From contig JASWHV010000001.1 in NCBI GenBank assembly GCA_030760725.1, positions 74,483,683-74,547,682 of the forward strand: a DNA stretch of 64,000 bases, in the 5' to 3' direction. Every line of letters begins with the position of its first letter. Within the stretch, counting starts at the first letter, position 1. The notes beneath the pieces are model-generated. The model was given only the letters and a program-made list of their open reading frames with translations, made no database searches and was not told the origin of the DNA. The position numbers were made by a program, and so were the translations under genes. This document shows positions 1 to 12,025 of this stretch, piece by piece. The DNA is from Neostapfia colusana (lineage: Eukaryota > Streptophyta > Magnoliopsida > Poales > Poaceae).

Positions 1-1288
1 AAGAGGAAGTCTTGTGTGCGCAGCCCTATCCGTGTCGATTGAGGACCGATCCGTGTGCGGCCCACGCTGATCAAGTTTGAACGTACCGAAGGCATATCAG
101 ATATATGGGCCCCGATAAACCGATGTAGCCTAAACCTCCGGGCGTCGAGGCATAACGCACCGATTTACAGGTGTAGGCTGAGGGCAGCAAGGTGGAAATC
201 TGCCAACGGGCATAGAGAGATGCTCTGTGTGGGGAATCTCCTGCTCGTTTCGGTGCGACCGGTTCGATGTTTGGGCTGTTGGGTGAAAGGTTGTCCCGTG
301 CGACATCGAGTGAGCGTGCTGTGCAGCTCCAAGTGTGGGGGTACGTGACGTGCTCTTTGGGTTTCCCTGCATGTGTATATCGAGTCGATTCGCCGTCCCT
401 CGCGGTGAAGAGTACCACTGGTCACTGAGTCGTGACGTAGAATAATGTATGAAATATGGTGATTCAATATTGCTGATATAATATAATATTGTATTGTTAT
501 ATGTTTGCCACCAAATATTGCTTACTAAATTTCAGTTTTCCCGAACTGTTAACTTGTTGCTAAAAGCTTAACTAAGGATGAACTTGTAGGCGTGTCCATT
601 TGCTGCAATATTACTATATGTCATTGTACACCTCATGTAGAGTTTCATGCTTAGGCGAGTCGGTTAAGCCTTGTTGAGCCTTCGTACTCACGGTTGCTGC
701 TTATATGTTTTTCAGGTATGGAGCCACCCACGGACTCGGAGTACGAGTCCACCGGCGAGGGTTACCCTCCATCGGGGACCACGGCTGAGTGGGAGCCGTA
801 CACGCCGCGCTGAGCTGAGGAGTGCAGCTAGTGTGGGTTGCCCTAGGGCTAGGCAACCGACTTTTGCTAGGTAGGCGGGCGTGAGTTGTAGAATAGTAGA
901 CTTCCGCTGTGTAATAAAGATAATAGTTTGTAACTGTGTATTGTACCTTTTGTACAGTTCAGTTGTTTTCCCATGTAATATATTGTGTTCTTATGACGTG
1001 TGCTGTCGGGTGTCGCATCATGCGGCACCACCCTCTGTGATGCAGCTAGTGTGGGTTGCCCTAGGGCTAGGCAACCGACTTTTGCTAGGTAGGCGGGCGT
1101 GAGTTGTAGAATAGTAGACTTCCGCTGTGTAATAAAGATAATAGTTTGTAACTGTGTATTGTACCTTTTGTACAGTTCAGTTGTTTTCCCATGTAATATA
1201 TTGTGTTCTTATGACGTGTGCTGTCGGGTGTCGCATCATGCGGCACCACCCTCTGTGATCCTGGATGGGCGGATTCCGGTCCGCCACA
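1..1288 (+). mobile_element. Element 1: 5' LTR, 3' part only (Tekay/Del-like Ty3/gypsy)
   Basis: This stretch repeats almost base for base at 8491-9561, which is the 3' end of the matching LTR. It ends in CA at 1288, three bases before a tRNA-iMet primer-binding site, so it is the right end of a 5' LTR whose left part lies outside the window. It holds a conserved block at 101-127 and a terminal hairpin (GGTGTCGCAT with ATGCGGCACC) just before its end. It differs from the 3' copy by a 218-bp tandem duplication. Small open frames in it are unconvincing. Confidence 0.88.
823..1258 (+). repeat. Exact 218-bp tandem duplication inside the 5' LTR
   Basis: Copy 1 is 823-1040 and copy 2 is 1041-1258. 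I see no difference between them by eye. The corresponding 3' LTR of the same element has a single copy (about 9316-9533). The unit carries the last part of the LTR including the terminal hairpin, so the 5' LTR has two hairpins. Because the copies are identical while the two LTRs differ from each other, the duplication is younger than the insertion, or it is an assembly artefact. Confidence 0.9.
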
Positions 1289-1291
1289 GCC

Positions 1292-1303
1292 TGGTATCAG
1301 AGC
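1292..1303 (+). promoter_or_regulatory. Primer-binding site (tRNA-iMet) of element 1
   Basis: TGGTATCAGAGC follows the LTR end by three bases. It is complementary to the 3' end of plant initiator tRNA-Met, the usual primer for Tekay-type and many copia elements. It fixes the LTR boundary at 1288. Confidence 0.88.
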
Positions 1304-2857
1304 TGCATTAGGGATAGCACAGTACTTAAGGATTGTATTATGGGAAAACTCAGGTTTACGGTAAGCATTCGGTAGTTGCCCAAGTAAGGACTATATTAGC
1401 ATAGTTACTTAAAGTGGCAAAGACTATCCTATGTGTTCTAATTCTGAATTTTACTTATGTAACGACGCACCTACGCTCTGGTAAGATTGGTAAGGAACGC
1501 TACCGAAAGCGGTTCAATTTCGGTTAGCTCCCCTGACGAGGAACGTGGTTCAGGGATAGGTCTCACAGCTTGGTGTGAGACGTTAATATGAAACTCTTGG
1601 ACTCTTCATGTTCCTGAGTTCATATGAAACGCTGATCCCTAGCGTGCATTAGGCAAGTAAGTGGAGACCCCATCGCGTGGTCAGTAACGCGAGAGTGTGT
1701 TCGTCTGGAAATAGCCCAGAAGGACGTACGCAGCGCTTGCCATCGGCGTGCCCTGCAGGGCAGTAGGTGGTATCTGTTGGGCTGATAACATTCCCAACCG
1801 TGACAACCCGTTCATGACATACTCGGGTTCCCCGTCGTGTGGTGTTGAAACACGATCACGTACCTTGAGACGTGACTTAACTCAAGGACGGTCGTATGGC
1901 AATGATACGGGCGTTTGTATTTATTTTTAATATGATCCTGCCTGAAATGAAAACAACCCTTGAGTGCACCATTATTGTGTGGTCTTCTGCAGGTACTAAC
2001 CACGTAGGTATCCGTGTAGTAAACGTGTACGAGAGACCGTTTTAGTGCCACACTTGAGACGTATATGCCTGTATAATCCGGTTAGGATTTTCTTTTGTGA
2101 GGAACGTAGTACCGAGATATTGTAGGCATATGCATGAAAAATAATGATAACAAGGAATTAAAATCACTAGGTTCAACATTTAGGACCCTGGTTGGGTATA
2201 AGAATGTGATAGTGGAGCAGGATAGCCAAAGGAATGAAAAACAGAGTGCTCTGTTTTGGGCAGCAAGTTTGCTGATCTTGAACAGGGCATAACTCACAGG
2301 TCTTTTAGCCCAGGGAGGTGTGGTATGTAGTTCTGGAAAGGTATTTGAGTACTCTACAACTTTGTTGTAGACTTTCAGAGCTGAAACACACCTTAAGGTG
2401 GCTTAAACCCCAGGGGAATGTAAACTGTCCAGAATCAGGACAGAGTTAAACACTCTCTGGACTGTTCTGTTTTTTTTTCAACCATAACTTCCAGTAGAAA
2501 AATCTAAAATTTTCATATGATACATCCTTAGAGAGGGCAGAAGATTTGTTGCATCTTTGCAATTCAAAGTTTCTGAAATTTCAGCACAGAATTTAGTGGA
2601 AATCAGAGTTGAAAACAGCAACTTCCCAAATGAGGTGCTGTTGAAATTCTTCCAGGAATTCTGTTGACTTTGAATTACCATAACTTTTTAACAAGAGCTG
2701 ATATTAGGGCAAATAAGTACTCGTTGGAAATATACTGAAGTTAAATTTAACTTTGGTATTCAGCTTGAGTCATGAAACTGCCCAGAACCAGATCAAAACC
2801 TGGAATATGTAGAAACTGGTCATTCTGGCAGAGGAATGACAGTTAAAGATAAAAAGT
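1304..2857 (+). other. Element 1: untranslated leader, joined directly to pol by a deletion
   Basis: There is no supported coding frame here. The segment aligns with the leaders of the other elements (9562-10928, 18688-20285, 26085-27855): shared blocks include the one with CCTGCAGGGCAGTAGGTG near 1750 and the AT-rich modules with CATAACTT near 2290, 2480 and 2680. It stops short at about 2850, where reverse transcriptase sequence begins. The rest of the leader, gag, protease and the start of RT are missing, about 2 kb by comparison with element 2. Confidence 0.75.
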
Positions 2858-5500
2858 AAAGAAAAAGGATGAAACCCTGAGGCTGTGTGGATTACCGGCC
2901 GCTCAACACCGTCACCATCAAGAATAAGTACCCACTGCCCCGCATCGACATATTGTTTGATCAACTTGTGGGTGCCAGTGTGTTCTCAAAGATGGACCTT
3001 CGCTCTGGACATCACCAGATAAAGATCCGGGCGGAGGATATCCCGAAGACGGCCTTCTCGACGAGATATGGATTATATGAGTATCTCGTCATGTCCTTTG
3101 GTCTCACAAACGCTCCATCCCATTTTATGTATCTCATGAACTCGGTGTTCATGCCGGAGCTGGACAAGTTCGTGGTAGTGTTCATCGACGATATCTTGGT
3201 TTACTCCAAGACAGAAGCCGAACATGCCGAACACTTGCGGATCGTTCTTCAACGATTGCGAGACCACAAGCTCTACACCAAGTTCAGTAAATGCGAGTTT
3301 TGGATCAGCCAAGTGCCATTCTTGGGACATATCATCTCAGCGGAAGGCATTGCAGTTGACCCAAGCAATATAGAGCAAGTACTGAAATGGGAAGCTCCCA
3401 CTTCAGTTCATGAAGTCAGAAGCTTCCTTGGGTTAGCAGGATACTATCGGAGATTTATTCCAAGTTTCTCCAAGCTCGCTAAGCTGATGACAGAGTTGCT
3501 GAAGAAGGGGATGAAATATGCTTGGAACACGGCGTGTGAAGGAGCATTCCGAGCATTGGTGAAGCATCTCACCACAGCCCCGGTCTTAGCTCAGCCGGAT
3601 ACAACAAAGTCCTTCGACGTGTATTGTGACGCGTCCAGTATTGGGCTCGGCTGCGTGTTGATGCAGGAAGGACGTGTGGTCGCCTATAGCTCACGCCAAC
3701 TTCGGAACCATGAGCAGCACTATCCGACTCATGATCTTGAGCTTGCTGCAGTGGTTCTGGCTTTAAAAATGTGGAGGCACTATCTCCTGGGGAATTTGGT
3801 GCACCTCTACACCGACCACAAGCTTGAAATACATTTTTTCCCAGAAGGAGCTGAACATGAGGCAAAGGAGGTGGTTAGAACTGATCAAATATTATGAAAT
3901 TGAAATTCACTTCCACCCCGGCAAGGCGAATGTGGTTGCCGACGTGCTGAGTCGGAAATCATATGTCCATCACCTCACCATTACACCGGTGGAGGAGGAA
4001 GAGCCGAGTTTATACTTGGTTCCTTATGGATCGCTGTACAACCTTGCCCTCATCCCTACTATTAGGGAGGACATCATTGCAGCTCAGAAAGATGATAAAG
4101 GCATGGCACATCTCCGGAGACGGATAGACAACGGGGAGATCAAGTGTTTCCGGAAGGATGATGAGGGGACGCTATGGTTCAATGACCGCATAGTCGTACC
4201 CCGGGATATGGAGTTGAGGAAGAAGATCCTCGATGAAGCTCACTTGTCTAAGTACTCCATTCATCCGGGCAGCAACAAAATGTACCAAGATTTGAAAAAG
4301 AAATTTTGGTGGACACGGATGAAGCGGGAGGTAGCTAAGTACGTATCCGAGTGCGATACGTGCCGACGAGTGAAAGCTGATCACATGAAGAAATCAGGGC
4401 TGTTGCAACCCCTGAAAATTCCAGCATGGAAATGGGAAGATGTGAGCATGAATTTCATTGTGGGATTACCCTTAACATCCAACAAACATGATTCCATTTG
4501 GGTGATCGTTGACCGACTAACCAAGTCAGTTCACTTCATCCCCATGCATACACATTTCCATGCCAACAGATATGCGGAGTTGTATATCGCCAGGATTCTA
4601 TGCTTGCACGGTGTACCCAAGACTATAGTCTCAGACCGAGGTGCATTGTTTGTATCTCGCTTTTGGGAGCAGTTGCATGCTGCTTTGGGTACTAAACTGA
4701 TTAGAATCTCCGCCTACCACCCTCAGACAGATGGCCAGACAGAGAGGGTGAATCAAGTCCTGGAAGACATGTTGAGAGCATGTGCCATCCACCATGGTAG
4801 GAACTGGGATGATCACCTACCATTGGCGGAATTCTCATACAACAACGGCTATCAGGCGAGTATCAAGATGGCACCCTACGAAGCTCTCTACGGTCGCAAA
4901 TGCTGCACCCCATTAAATTGGTGCGAGTCCGGTGAAAGGGTCACATTCGGGGTTGATGTGGTGAACGACGCCGAAGAGCGCGTTCGGGCGATTCAAGCTA
5001 ATTTGAAGGCCGCTCAATCCCGGCAGAAGAGCTATGCTGATAAGAGGCGTAGACCGTTGCACTTTGACATTGGTGAACACGTGTACCTCCGCGTGTCTCC
5101 GATGAAAGGCGTGCACCGGTTCGGTGTGAAGGGGAAGCTCGTTCCCCGTTTCATTGGACCCTATGCTATCACCAAGAAGTGCGGACCAGCGGCGTGTCGA
5201 TTGGAGCTACCAGCATCCCTTGCTGGTGTCCATGATGTTTTCAATGTTTCGCAACTGCAAAAATGTTTAAAGCATACAGCTGCTGTTCCTACTGAAGACA
5301 TCGGCGAGCTGAAACCGGATTTAACATACGATGAGTATCCGGTGGAAATTCTTGATGAGAAAGCCCGAACCACGCGTAGAAGAACGCTGTGGTTCTACAA
5401 AATACTCTGGAGCAACCACACCGCCGAAGAAGCGACGTGGGAGAGCGAGGAATTCCTTCGCTCAAATTACCCGGAGTTCATGGCATCTCAACATGAGTAA
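2858..5500 (+). pseudogene. Element 1: pol remnant (RT, RNase H, integrase, chromodomain)
   Basis: Ty3/gypsy polyprotein remnant beginning within RT at the KKDETLRL region. A 2-bp loss near 2885 shifts the frame before DYRPLN. RT continues with the FIDD catalytic box (3181-3192), then RNase H with YCDAS and YTDHK. A second 2-bp loss near 3821 shifts the frame again. The rest is open from 3824 to 5500: the HHCC zinc finger (CDTCRRVKAD), the integrase core, a GPY/F-type tail and a C-terminal chromodomain (FYKILWSNHTAEEATWE). The first catalytic Asp of integrase reads Asn (codon 4451-4453, MNFIVGLP), whereas elements 2 and 3 have Asp. The second Asp (VSDRGALF) and the Glu (DGQTERVNQ) remain. The chromodomain places it with chromoviruses, probably Tekay/Del. 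Not functional as it stands. Confidence 0.92.
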
Positions 5501-5531
5501 GTCCCTATTACATCGCTATCTCTTCTTTTGT

Positions 5532-5563
5532 AATCTCGGGACGAGATTATTTTAAGGGGGGGA
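5532..5563 (+). promoter_or_regulatory. Pre-PPT hairpin and polypurine tract, element 1
   Basis: AATCTCG and CGAGATT (5532-5548) form a 7-bp inverted repeat with loop GGA. It is followed by TTTTAAGGGGGGGA, the polypurine tract priming plus-strand synthesis, directly before TGTAAAAGCCC at 5564. The same order occurs in elements 2 and 3. Confidence 0.82.
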
Positions 5564-8500
5564 TGTAAAAGCCCAAGAAAAGGGAATTGCAAAAACTTTT
5601 TATCACCTCACAACACCACAGTTTTGTTGTGGATAGATTGTGAAAAAGTGTGAAGAGCAAGTAACCTCCATCAAAAGAGTGATTAGAGGGGAAATCCTAC
5701 ACTTTCACAAAGTGGGAGTTTTACACATGAACATGAGAGGTTGAGCTCACCCCTAGGACTTGAAAAGTCTTAGGAAGGTTCAAGCCAAATTTCATGTAAA
5801 TCCAACACTTTTTGAGGCACTTTTGGAAGGATTTGAAAAAGAGGCCAATTTGAATGAAAAATCAAAGTGCAGCAACTTTCATAACTCAAACTCAAAAGTT
5901 AGCTTCATATTCAAACTCAGCACATTTTTCTGAGTTAGCCCACCAATTTTCATCCCTATTGGAGTTCATCTTGTCGGGAGCTAAATTTGCAATAATTCAA
6001 AACTGAATTTGAATTTCAGTTAAACATGAAGCAAATTTAACCCAACAAAGTTTGAATTTGATAACTCAAATTCAAACCGATACTTGGGGGCTAAGTATCT
6101 TATTCAATGTTCAGTAGCTGGGATATTTACAAATGAAAGAGGGAGAAAGAATTAGAGGGGAGAAGAGGGCCCACTCGTGAGCCACCCCGGGGTGCAAACC
6201 GACTCGGGCACGCGGTCGAATACCCTATGGCCAACAGCGCACGGGATCGAACCCGTCCTAACGCGACCACCGCGCCACCTCCTGCTCGAGGGAAGAGGGT
6301 GTCGGCTACAAAGCGTGCGATTGCACTGCTGGGCTGCGTGAAACCCCCCGTATCCTCTCTGTTCCACCGCCCACAAACCCGGCCATACACTCGGTGTTTT
6401 GCCACCCACTGATCGCCGGCGTCCGAGCAAACCAGGCGCCCTCGTGCCCGACGCTCAACACAAGAAACGACCGCCATAAGTTGCTGGTTCTGCTTGTCCT
6501 TACCGTTTGGCATTTCATGCACCGTCGTGGGAGAATTTATTCCGGGAACGCTACGGTGTTCTTAAGGCCGAGCTCCAAAAAATCCAAAAATTCACGGGTG
6601 TTGGCTTACCACCAGGCGTACCGAGCTAAACACACGATCCACACCCTGCCACGACCACCTAGGATCAAAAACCAGCAAGAACCATGGGCTAGGGTTACGG
6701 TTCTTCGAAGTTTTCTGAGAACAGCCGATATCCGGCCTAGGTCACCGGTGAGGTCGTAGTTGCAGCTGTTTTCACGGGGATTGGTGCCCATGTCCGCGAT
6801 CAACAGGTGTCAGTGGAGCTCCCCGAGCAAACCGCATCGAAAAAGGTGCAGGGGATGCCGAGTTCGACGTCGTCGGTGAGCTCCCGGCCGCTGTTACCGG
6901 CGGGAGCACTGTTCCGGCCGTTGTCACGCTCTGGTGAGGGCACCACCGTGTTCCCCAGGCCGAGATAAGCACAGGTGGCGAGAATCGGCAAGTTCCGAGG
7001 GCCGGAACCCCTCTCCGGCGAGAGCTCCGGTGAGCTCGGCGGCGGGATCGCGCGGGCGTCGGGAGGAGGAAGATGACTGGAGGCCCCGCATGTCATTGGC
7101 GATATTTTAAATCGTCGGATCCGCTGCGGCCTGGGATCCAGTGTGGTGACACGGGAAGGGTCCTGTGGCCCTGTTTGTCGTGATTCCAGCAGCCGACACG
7201 TGTAGGAGGGACCCGCAGTCAGAGTTTGAATGTTTCCCGAATTAATTTGAATTTCCAGATTTAGTTCAAACTTTAGAACCCCATAACTTTTGCTACGAAG
7301 CTCCAAATTTAGTGATTCAAATTGGGTTGGATTCATCTTGCATAACTCTATCCAAATATGCAAATCAATTTGTATGAAACCAATCATTTAATTCTGGAAA
7401 CTTCTTTAAATCTTTTCAGCAAAAGAATTTTAGAGGGAGTTTGGTTCATCCAAAAATCCCAAATTTTGCCAGAGTGTTCTCTAGAATGTTAGTGAACCCC
7501 TGTAAAAGTTTCAGACCATTTGGAGTTGATTTGATCAGAGCAATTCAAATTTGAAGGTGCTGTATTCATTTCAATACAGAAACATTTTCAGAGAATTTGC
7601 AAAACTTGGAAATTCAGTTCTTGACAAGTCTTAGCTCCAAAAATGCTAGGAAAATTCATGCAAACTCTATGAGCTTTAATTAAAATTGTAGTTCACTAAG
7701 TTAGGCATGAACAGGGGTGTTACCTCAGAATTAATTCTTCTTTGCTTAGGTGCTAAAAGAATTATTCTGAACAAACCACTCAAGGACAAGTGCTAATTTT
7801 TGATCCAGAGAGTTGTCTTGTGGCAACGAACTCACACAAAAATTCTCAGCTCCATTGGAGCTCTGGATCACCCCTGTCCTGTTTAACCACTTGAGGGATT
7901 AATATGGAAAAGGGGGGAAAACCACTTAGCACTTAACCATGTGCTTAGGTCTAAGCCCAAACCACCAACACCCAGTTCATCTTTAAATTCTTAAACAGAG
8001 TTCCAGTTGTTAGAGACTGGTTATCAGAACTAATAGCAGAAATATTACCCTAAACTCATGTGCATATTCATTAACATGTAGTATTTTATTAACGTGTAGT
8101 CGCTGAAGGCAAGGAGACTCCGGAAGTGCTGGACTTCCTTCTTCCGGACGAAGAACTAACTCCTGACCAGCAGCAACAAGGCAAGCCCCGGTTTGCATTA
8201 ACTCTTTTATAAAGTTTTTACTTTGTTTACATACGTAGGGTGAAGTATGTATGTGCATTAGGTATAGGATGAATGAAACCCCACTTGCATAACCAAAGGT
8301 TCCTAAAAGAGTGAGGGTAGTGTCTAAGACCCCGAGTAGACAGGCTATGCTTAATGAGCCATAGGACTTCGGTACAAGTCGAGTAGTTGGAATCTACTCG
8401 TGAGATAGGCTTGGGACACACGGGTTCGGTTGAGTGATGTGAGATCACATTAGTAATGAAAATGAGACTAGGCAGGGGCTAGGGCGTAGCAAGAGGAAGT

Positions 8501-9561
8501 CTTGTGTGCGCAGCCCTGTCCGTGTCGATTGAGGACCGATCCGTGTGCGGCCCACGCTGATCAAGTTTGAACGTACCGAAGGCATATCGGATATATGGGC
8601 CCCGATAAACCGATGTAGCCTAAACCTCCGGGCGTCGAGGTATAACGCACCAATTTACAGGTGTAGGTTGAGGGCAGCAAGGTGGAAATCTGCCAACAGG
8701 CATAGAGAGATGCTCTGTGTGGGGAACCTCCTGCTCGTTTCGGTGCGACCGGTTCGATGTTTGGGCTGTTGGGTGAAAGGTTGTCCCGTGCGACATCGAG
8801 TGAGCGTGCTGTGCAGCTCCAAGGGTGGGGGTACGTGACGTGCTCTTTGGGTTTCCCTGCATGTGTATATCGAGTCGATTCACCGTCCCTCGCGGTGAAG
8901 AGTACCACTTGGTCACTGAGTCGTGACGTAGAATAATGTATGAAATATGGTGATTCAATATTGCTGATATGATATAATATTGTATTGTTACATGTTTGCC
9001 ACCAAATATTGCTTACTAAATTTCAGTTTTCCTGAACTGTTAACTTGTTGCTAAAAGCTTAACTAAGGATGAACTTGTAGGCGTGTCCATTTGCTGCAAT
9101 ATTACTATATGTCATTGTACACCTCATGTAGAGTTTCATGCTTAGGCGAGTCGGTTAAGCCTTTTTGAGCCTTCGTGCTCACGGTTGCTGCTTAAGTGTT
9201 TTTCAGGTATGGAGCCACCCACGGACTCGGAGTACGAGTCCACCGGCGAGGGTTACCCTCCATCGGGGACCACGGCTGAGTGGGAGCCGTACACGCCGCG
9301 CTGAGCTGAGGAGTGCAGCTAGTGTGGGTTGCCCTAGGGCTGGGCAACCGACTTTTGCTAGGTAGGCGGGTGTGAGTTGTAGAATAGTAGACTTCCGTTG
9401 TGTAATAAAGACAATAGTTTGTAACTGAGTATTGTACCTTTTGTACAGTTCAGTTGTTTTCCCATGTAATATATTGTGTTCTTATGACGTGTGCTGTTGG
9501 GTGTCGCATCGTGCGGCACCACCCTCTGCGATCCTGGATGGGCGAATTCCGGTCCGCCACA
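5564..9561 (+). mobile_element. Element 1: complete 3' LTR, 3998 bp
   Basis: It starts TGTAAAAGCCC just after the polypurine tract and ends GTCCGCCACA at 9561. Its last 1.07 kb matches 1-1288 minus one 218-bp unit. It has an AT-rich first kilobase, a GC-rich middle (about 6150-7200), a second AT-rich part, a GGCAAGCCCCGGTTTGCAT block (8180-8198), the stem-loop CGAGTAG/CTACTCG (8380-8400) and the terminal hairpin (9499-9521). The GC-rich part is open in several frames at once, for example 6800-7387 on the minus strand; I read these as chance frames. Confidence 0.9.
8380..8400 (+). repeat. LTR stem-loop CGAGTAG/CTACTCG, element 1 3' LTR
   Basis: Perfect 7-bp inverted repeat with a 7-base loop (TTGGAAT). 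Equivalents sit at the same relative place in the LTRs of element 2 (17447-17465), element 3 (24761-24780, 35208-35228) and the lone LTR (57639-57658, minus strand). Confidence 0.7.
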
Positions 9562-10928
9562 TGGCCTAGGAGGATTGATATCATTCCTAACCATGACGAC
9601 CCGTTCACGCTCTACTCGGGTTCCCCGTTGGGTGGTGAATAACCCGATCATATACCTTGAAACGTGTCTTGACTCAAGGACGGCCCGTATGGCAATGATA
9701 CGGGGCGTATGTTTTTACTATGATATGGACCTGCCTGAAATGACAAACCACCTGTGTGCTCCATTATTGATTGTTCTTCTGCAGGTACTTAACCACGAGT
9801 AGAACATTCCGTTTAGAACACGTGTGTGAGTGATCGTTTTAGTGCCACTATTTGAGACGTATATGCCGGTGTAACGTCTTTTAGGATTTTTTTATTTGGT
9901 GAGGAAACGTAGTACCGTAATAAGAACTGCATGAAAAATGAAGTTTTAAAAGAAAAGAGTAATTTTGGAGTCTAGGATTCCATTAGGGGTTAATGAAGTC
10001 CTATATTGAACTAAGAGTCAATTGGGAGTATAGTTTTCATCTTAAAAATTTAGAAACAATCTCCCCTGTTTGCAGCAGAATTTTTCCTGAACTTGAACAG
10101 GGCATAACTTTTGATTGGTTGAACCAATGGAGGTGAGGTATACATTTCTGGAAATGTTTTGAAGTCTTCTACAACTTTTTTTTGTAGAACTCCAGAACAG
10201 AATCTCCCTCCAAATGGATGAAAATCTCAGATGAGTATGTACTGTCCAGAAACAGGGCAGACCAAAAATGCTCTCTGGAATTTTCTGTATTTCAACCATA
10301 ACTTCTTGTCGAAAAATCACTAAGTGCCATGTAAGACACCGTTGGAAAGTTTGTGATACGTGCTACGACTTTGTAGTTCAAAGTTTCTACAGATTTGGTG
10401 TAGAACTTTATGAAATCTTGCGGACAAAACAGACACTTTCAGAGGAGGTGCTGTCAAAATTGTTCCAGATTTCTGTCAACTTTGAAATATTATAACTCCT
10501 GATCCAGAGCTGATATGAAGGCATATAAATACTCGTTGAAAAGATATTGAAGTTATCTATAACTTTGATATTCAACGTGAGATATGAAACTGCCATTTTC
10601 ATAATAAAATTCTGGGATTAAGGCCAAATGGTCATTCTGACCAGAGCATTGCTCATTGCTCATGTAACTTAGACTTGTTGTGGACATGAAGGTTTTCTTA
10701 CTTCTCTATGTTCCATGACATATTCATTAGTTATCTTTCATCATTCCTTTCTGTGGGTTTAAAAGTTTGACAAACTTCAACAATCATTGGTTATATTTTG
10801 GAATTGTCAAAAACCTTGTTTCCTTCATGTATGCTGCACTGTTGATGTGATGCTTTTGCGGTTAATAATTTCGAGTTAAAACTGAGTACACTCTTGGATA
10901 TTAACCATAAATTGATCGCTCTTACAGT
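9562..10928 (+). other. Element 2: leader, 5' end cut off by element 1
   Basis: No coding frame is supported. From 9562 the sequence matches the leader at about 19093-20280 almost throughout, but the upstream LTR, PBS and early leader are not here: element 1 is inserted in them. The first bases (TGGCCTAGGAGGA) correspond to TAGCCTAGGAGGA at 19097-19109, so TGGCC (9562-9566) is the candidate right target duplication of element 1. It has pyrimidine-rich acceptor-like sequence at about 9772-9785 and again directly before the gag ATG. The AT-rich part (about 10040-10600) consists of degenerate CATAACTT modules. Confidence 0.75.
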
Positions 10929-12007
10929 ATGGATCATACACATTCCGGGTATGAAGTTGGTGGTTCCAGTCGGATGGAAATGATTTGTCACAGCGACGAT
11001 CACTGCCATCATCAACCGTACTGGCGGAGGTGTTGGGAAGAATGGCTGAGTCTCTTGACATGTTGGTGCAGCAAGGCATCCGATAAGAGACCTCACAGCA
11101 AAACCCCACACTGAATACGTATCTGGATTTTCTAGCAAGACAACCACCGGTATTCTTGGAAGCTAAAGAAGTCTTGGAAGCAGATCATTGGCTCCGGGGC
11201 ATTGAAACTAAATTAGGAATGCTCCAGTGTGATGAATATGAGAAGGCTTTATTTGCCACTCAGCAACTTCATGGATCCGCTGGGGCTTGGTGGTCTGAAT
11301 ATCTTGCTAAGATCGCTGAAGGCCATCGTGTGACGTGGATGGAGTTTCGTGAGGCTTTCCGAGCACGTCATATCTGTGAGGGCATCGTCAAAACCAGAGT
11401 TGAAGAGTTCTATGAACTCAAATAAGGAGGCATGAGTGTTATGGAGTACTTTACGGAATTTAACCGTTTAGTACAATATGCATCCGCTTATGTACATAAA
11501 GAGACGATGAAGTGTCATTACTTCTTCCGAGGCCTCGATGTGAAGCTTCGGGCGAAAGTGGCACAATGCAATAAAGGGAATTATAGCGAGTTAGTCAATG
11601 CCGCTATGATTCAAGAAATAGCTGAACTCGAGCATACGGAAAGTAAGAGGAAGAGAAAATTATCACTGGCAAGTACGGGTGATTATCATCAAGAACAACC
11701 GGTGATATATTGCTTACCATCCGGGGTGGAAATTCAGTCCTTTGACGGACCATCTCAGATCCAATACTGTCCATATTCACCCATGGAGGTCCAGCCACTG
11801 CTGCAACAGCAGCAAATGAGTAGTTGTGCACCCCCACTTCAACAAGGTGCACAAGAATATCAACTACTTCCATATTATGAAGATCCTGAGCTCACATCAT
11901 ACGGTACTCGTAGCAATGTAGAACATATTCCTCAGGAGTTTTCTGTGACCAAGCCGAGCAGCAGTAACATATCATCTCAAGCTGCAAAGAAATTCCATGG
12001 TCAGTAA
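10929..12007 (+). pseudogene. Element 2: gag pseudogene
   Basis: The ATG at 10929 aligns with the gag start of element 3 (27856) and follows an acceptor-like CTCTTACAG by one base. A frameshift in the first 100 bases moves reading into a second frame, used from about 11000 onward. That frame has stops at 11084 (TAA), 11423 (TAA) and 12005 (TAA). The 11132-11600 part is the retrotransposon Gag capsid domain (DHWLRGIETKLGML, LHGSAGAWWSEYL, WMEFREAFRARHI, YFTEFNRLVQYA). The C-terminal part is Gln/Pro-rich with no CCHC zinc knuckle that I can find. It should package RNA in cytoplasmic particles if intact, but it is dead. Confidence 0.85.
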
Positions 12008-12025
12008 AGGAGGACAGCACTGAAA

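Noticed and set aside
6243..6278. Pol III promoter-like or tRNA-like sequence on the minus strand (GGTTCGATCCC and TGGCGCGGTGG)
   Set aside because: Only about 13 bases separate the A-box-like and B-box-like words, the T arm has a 6-base loop, and no anticodon arm is present. It lies inside an LTR. Probably chance.
6800..7387. 195-codon minus-strand frame
   Set aside because: It lies antisense inside the 3' LTR of element 1, has no domain and is not kept in the other LTRs.
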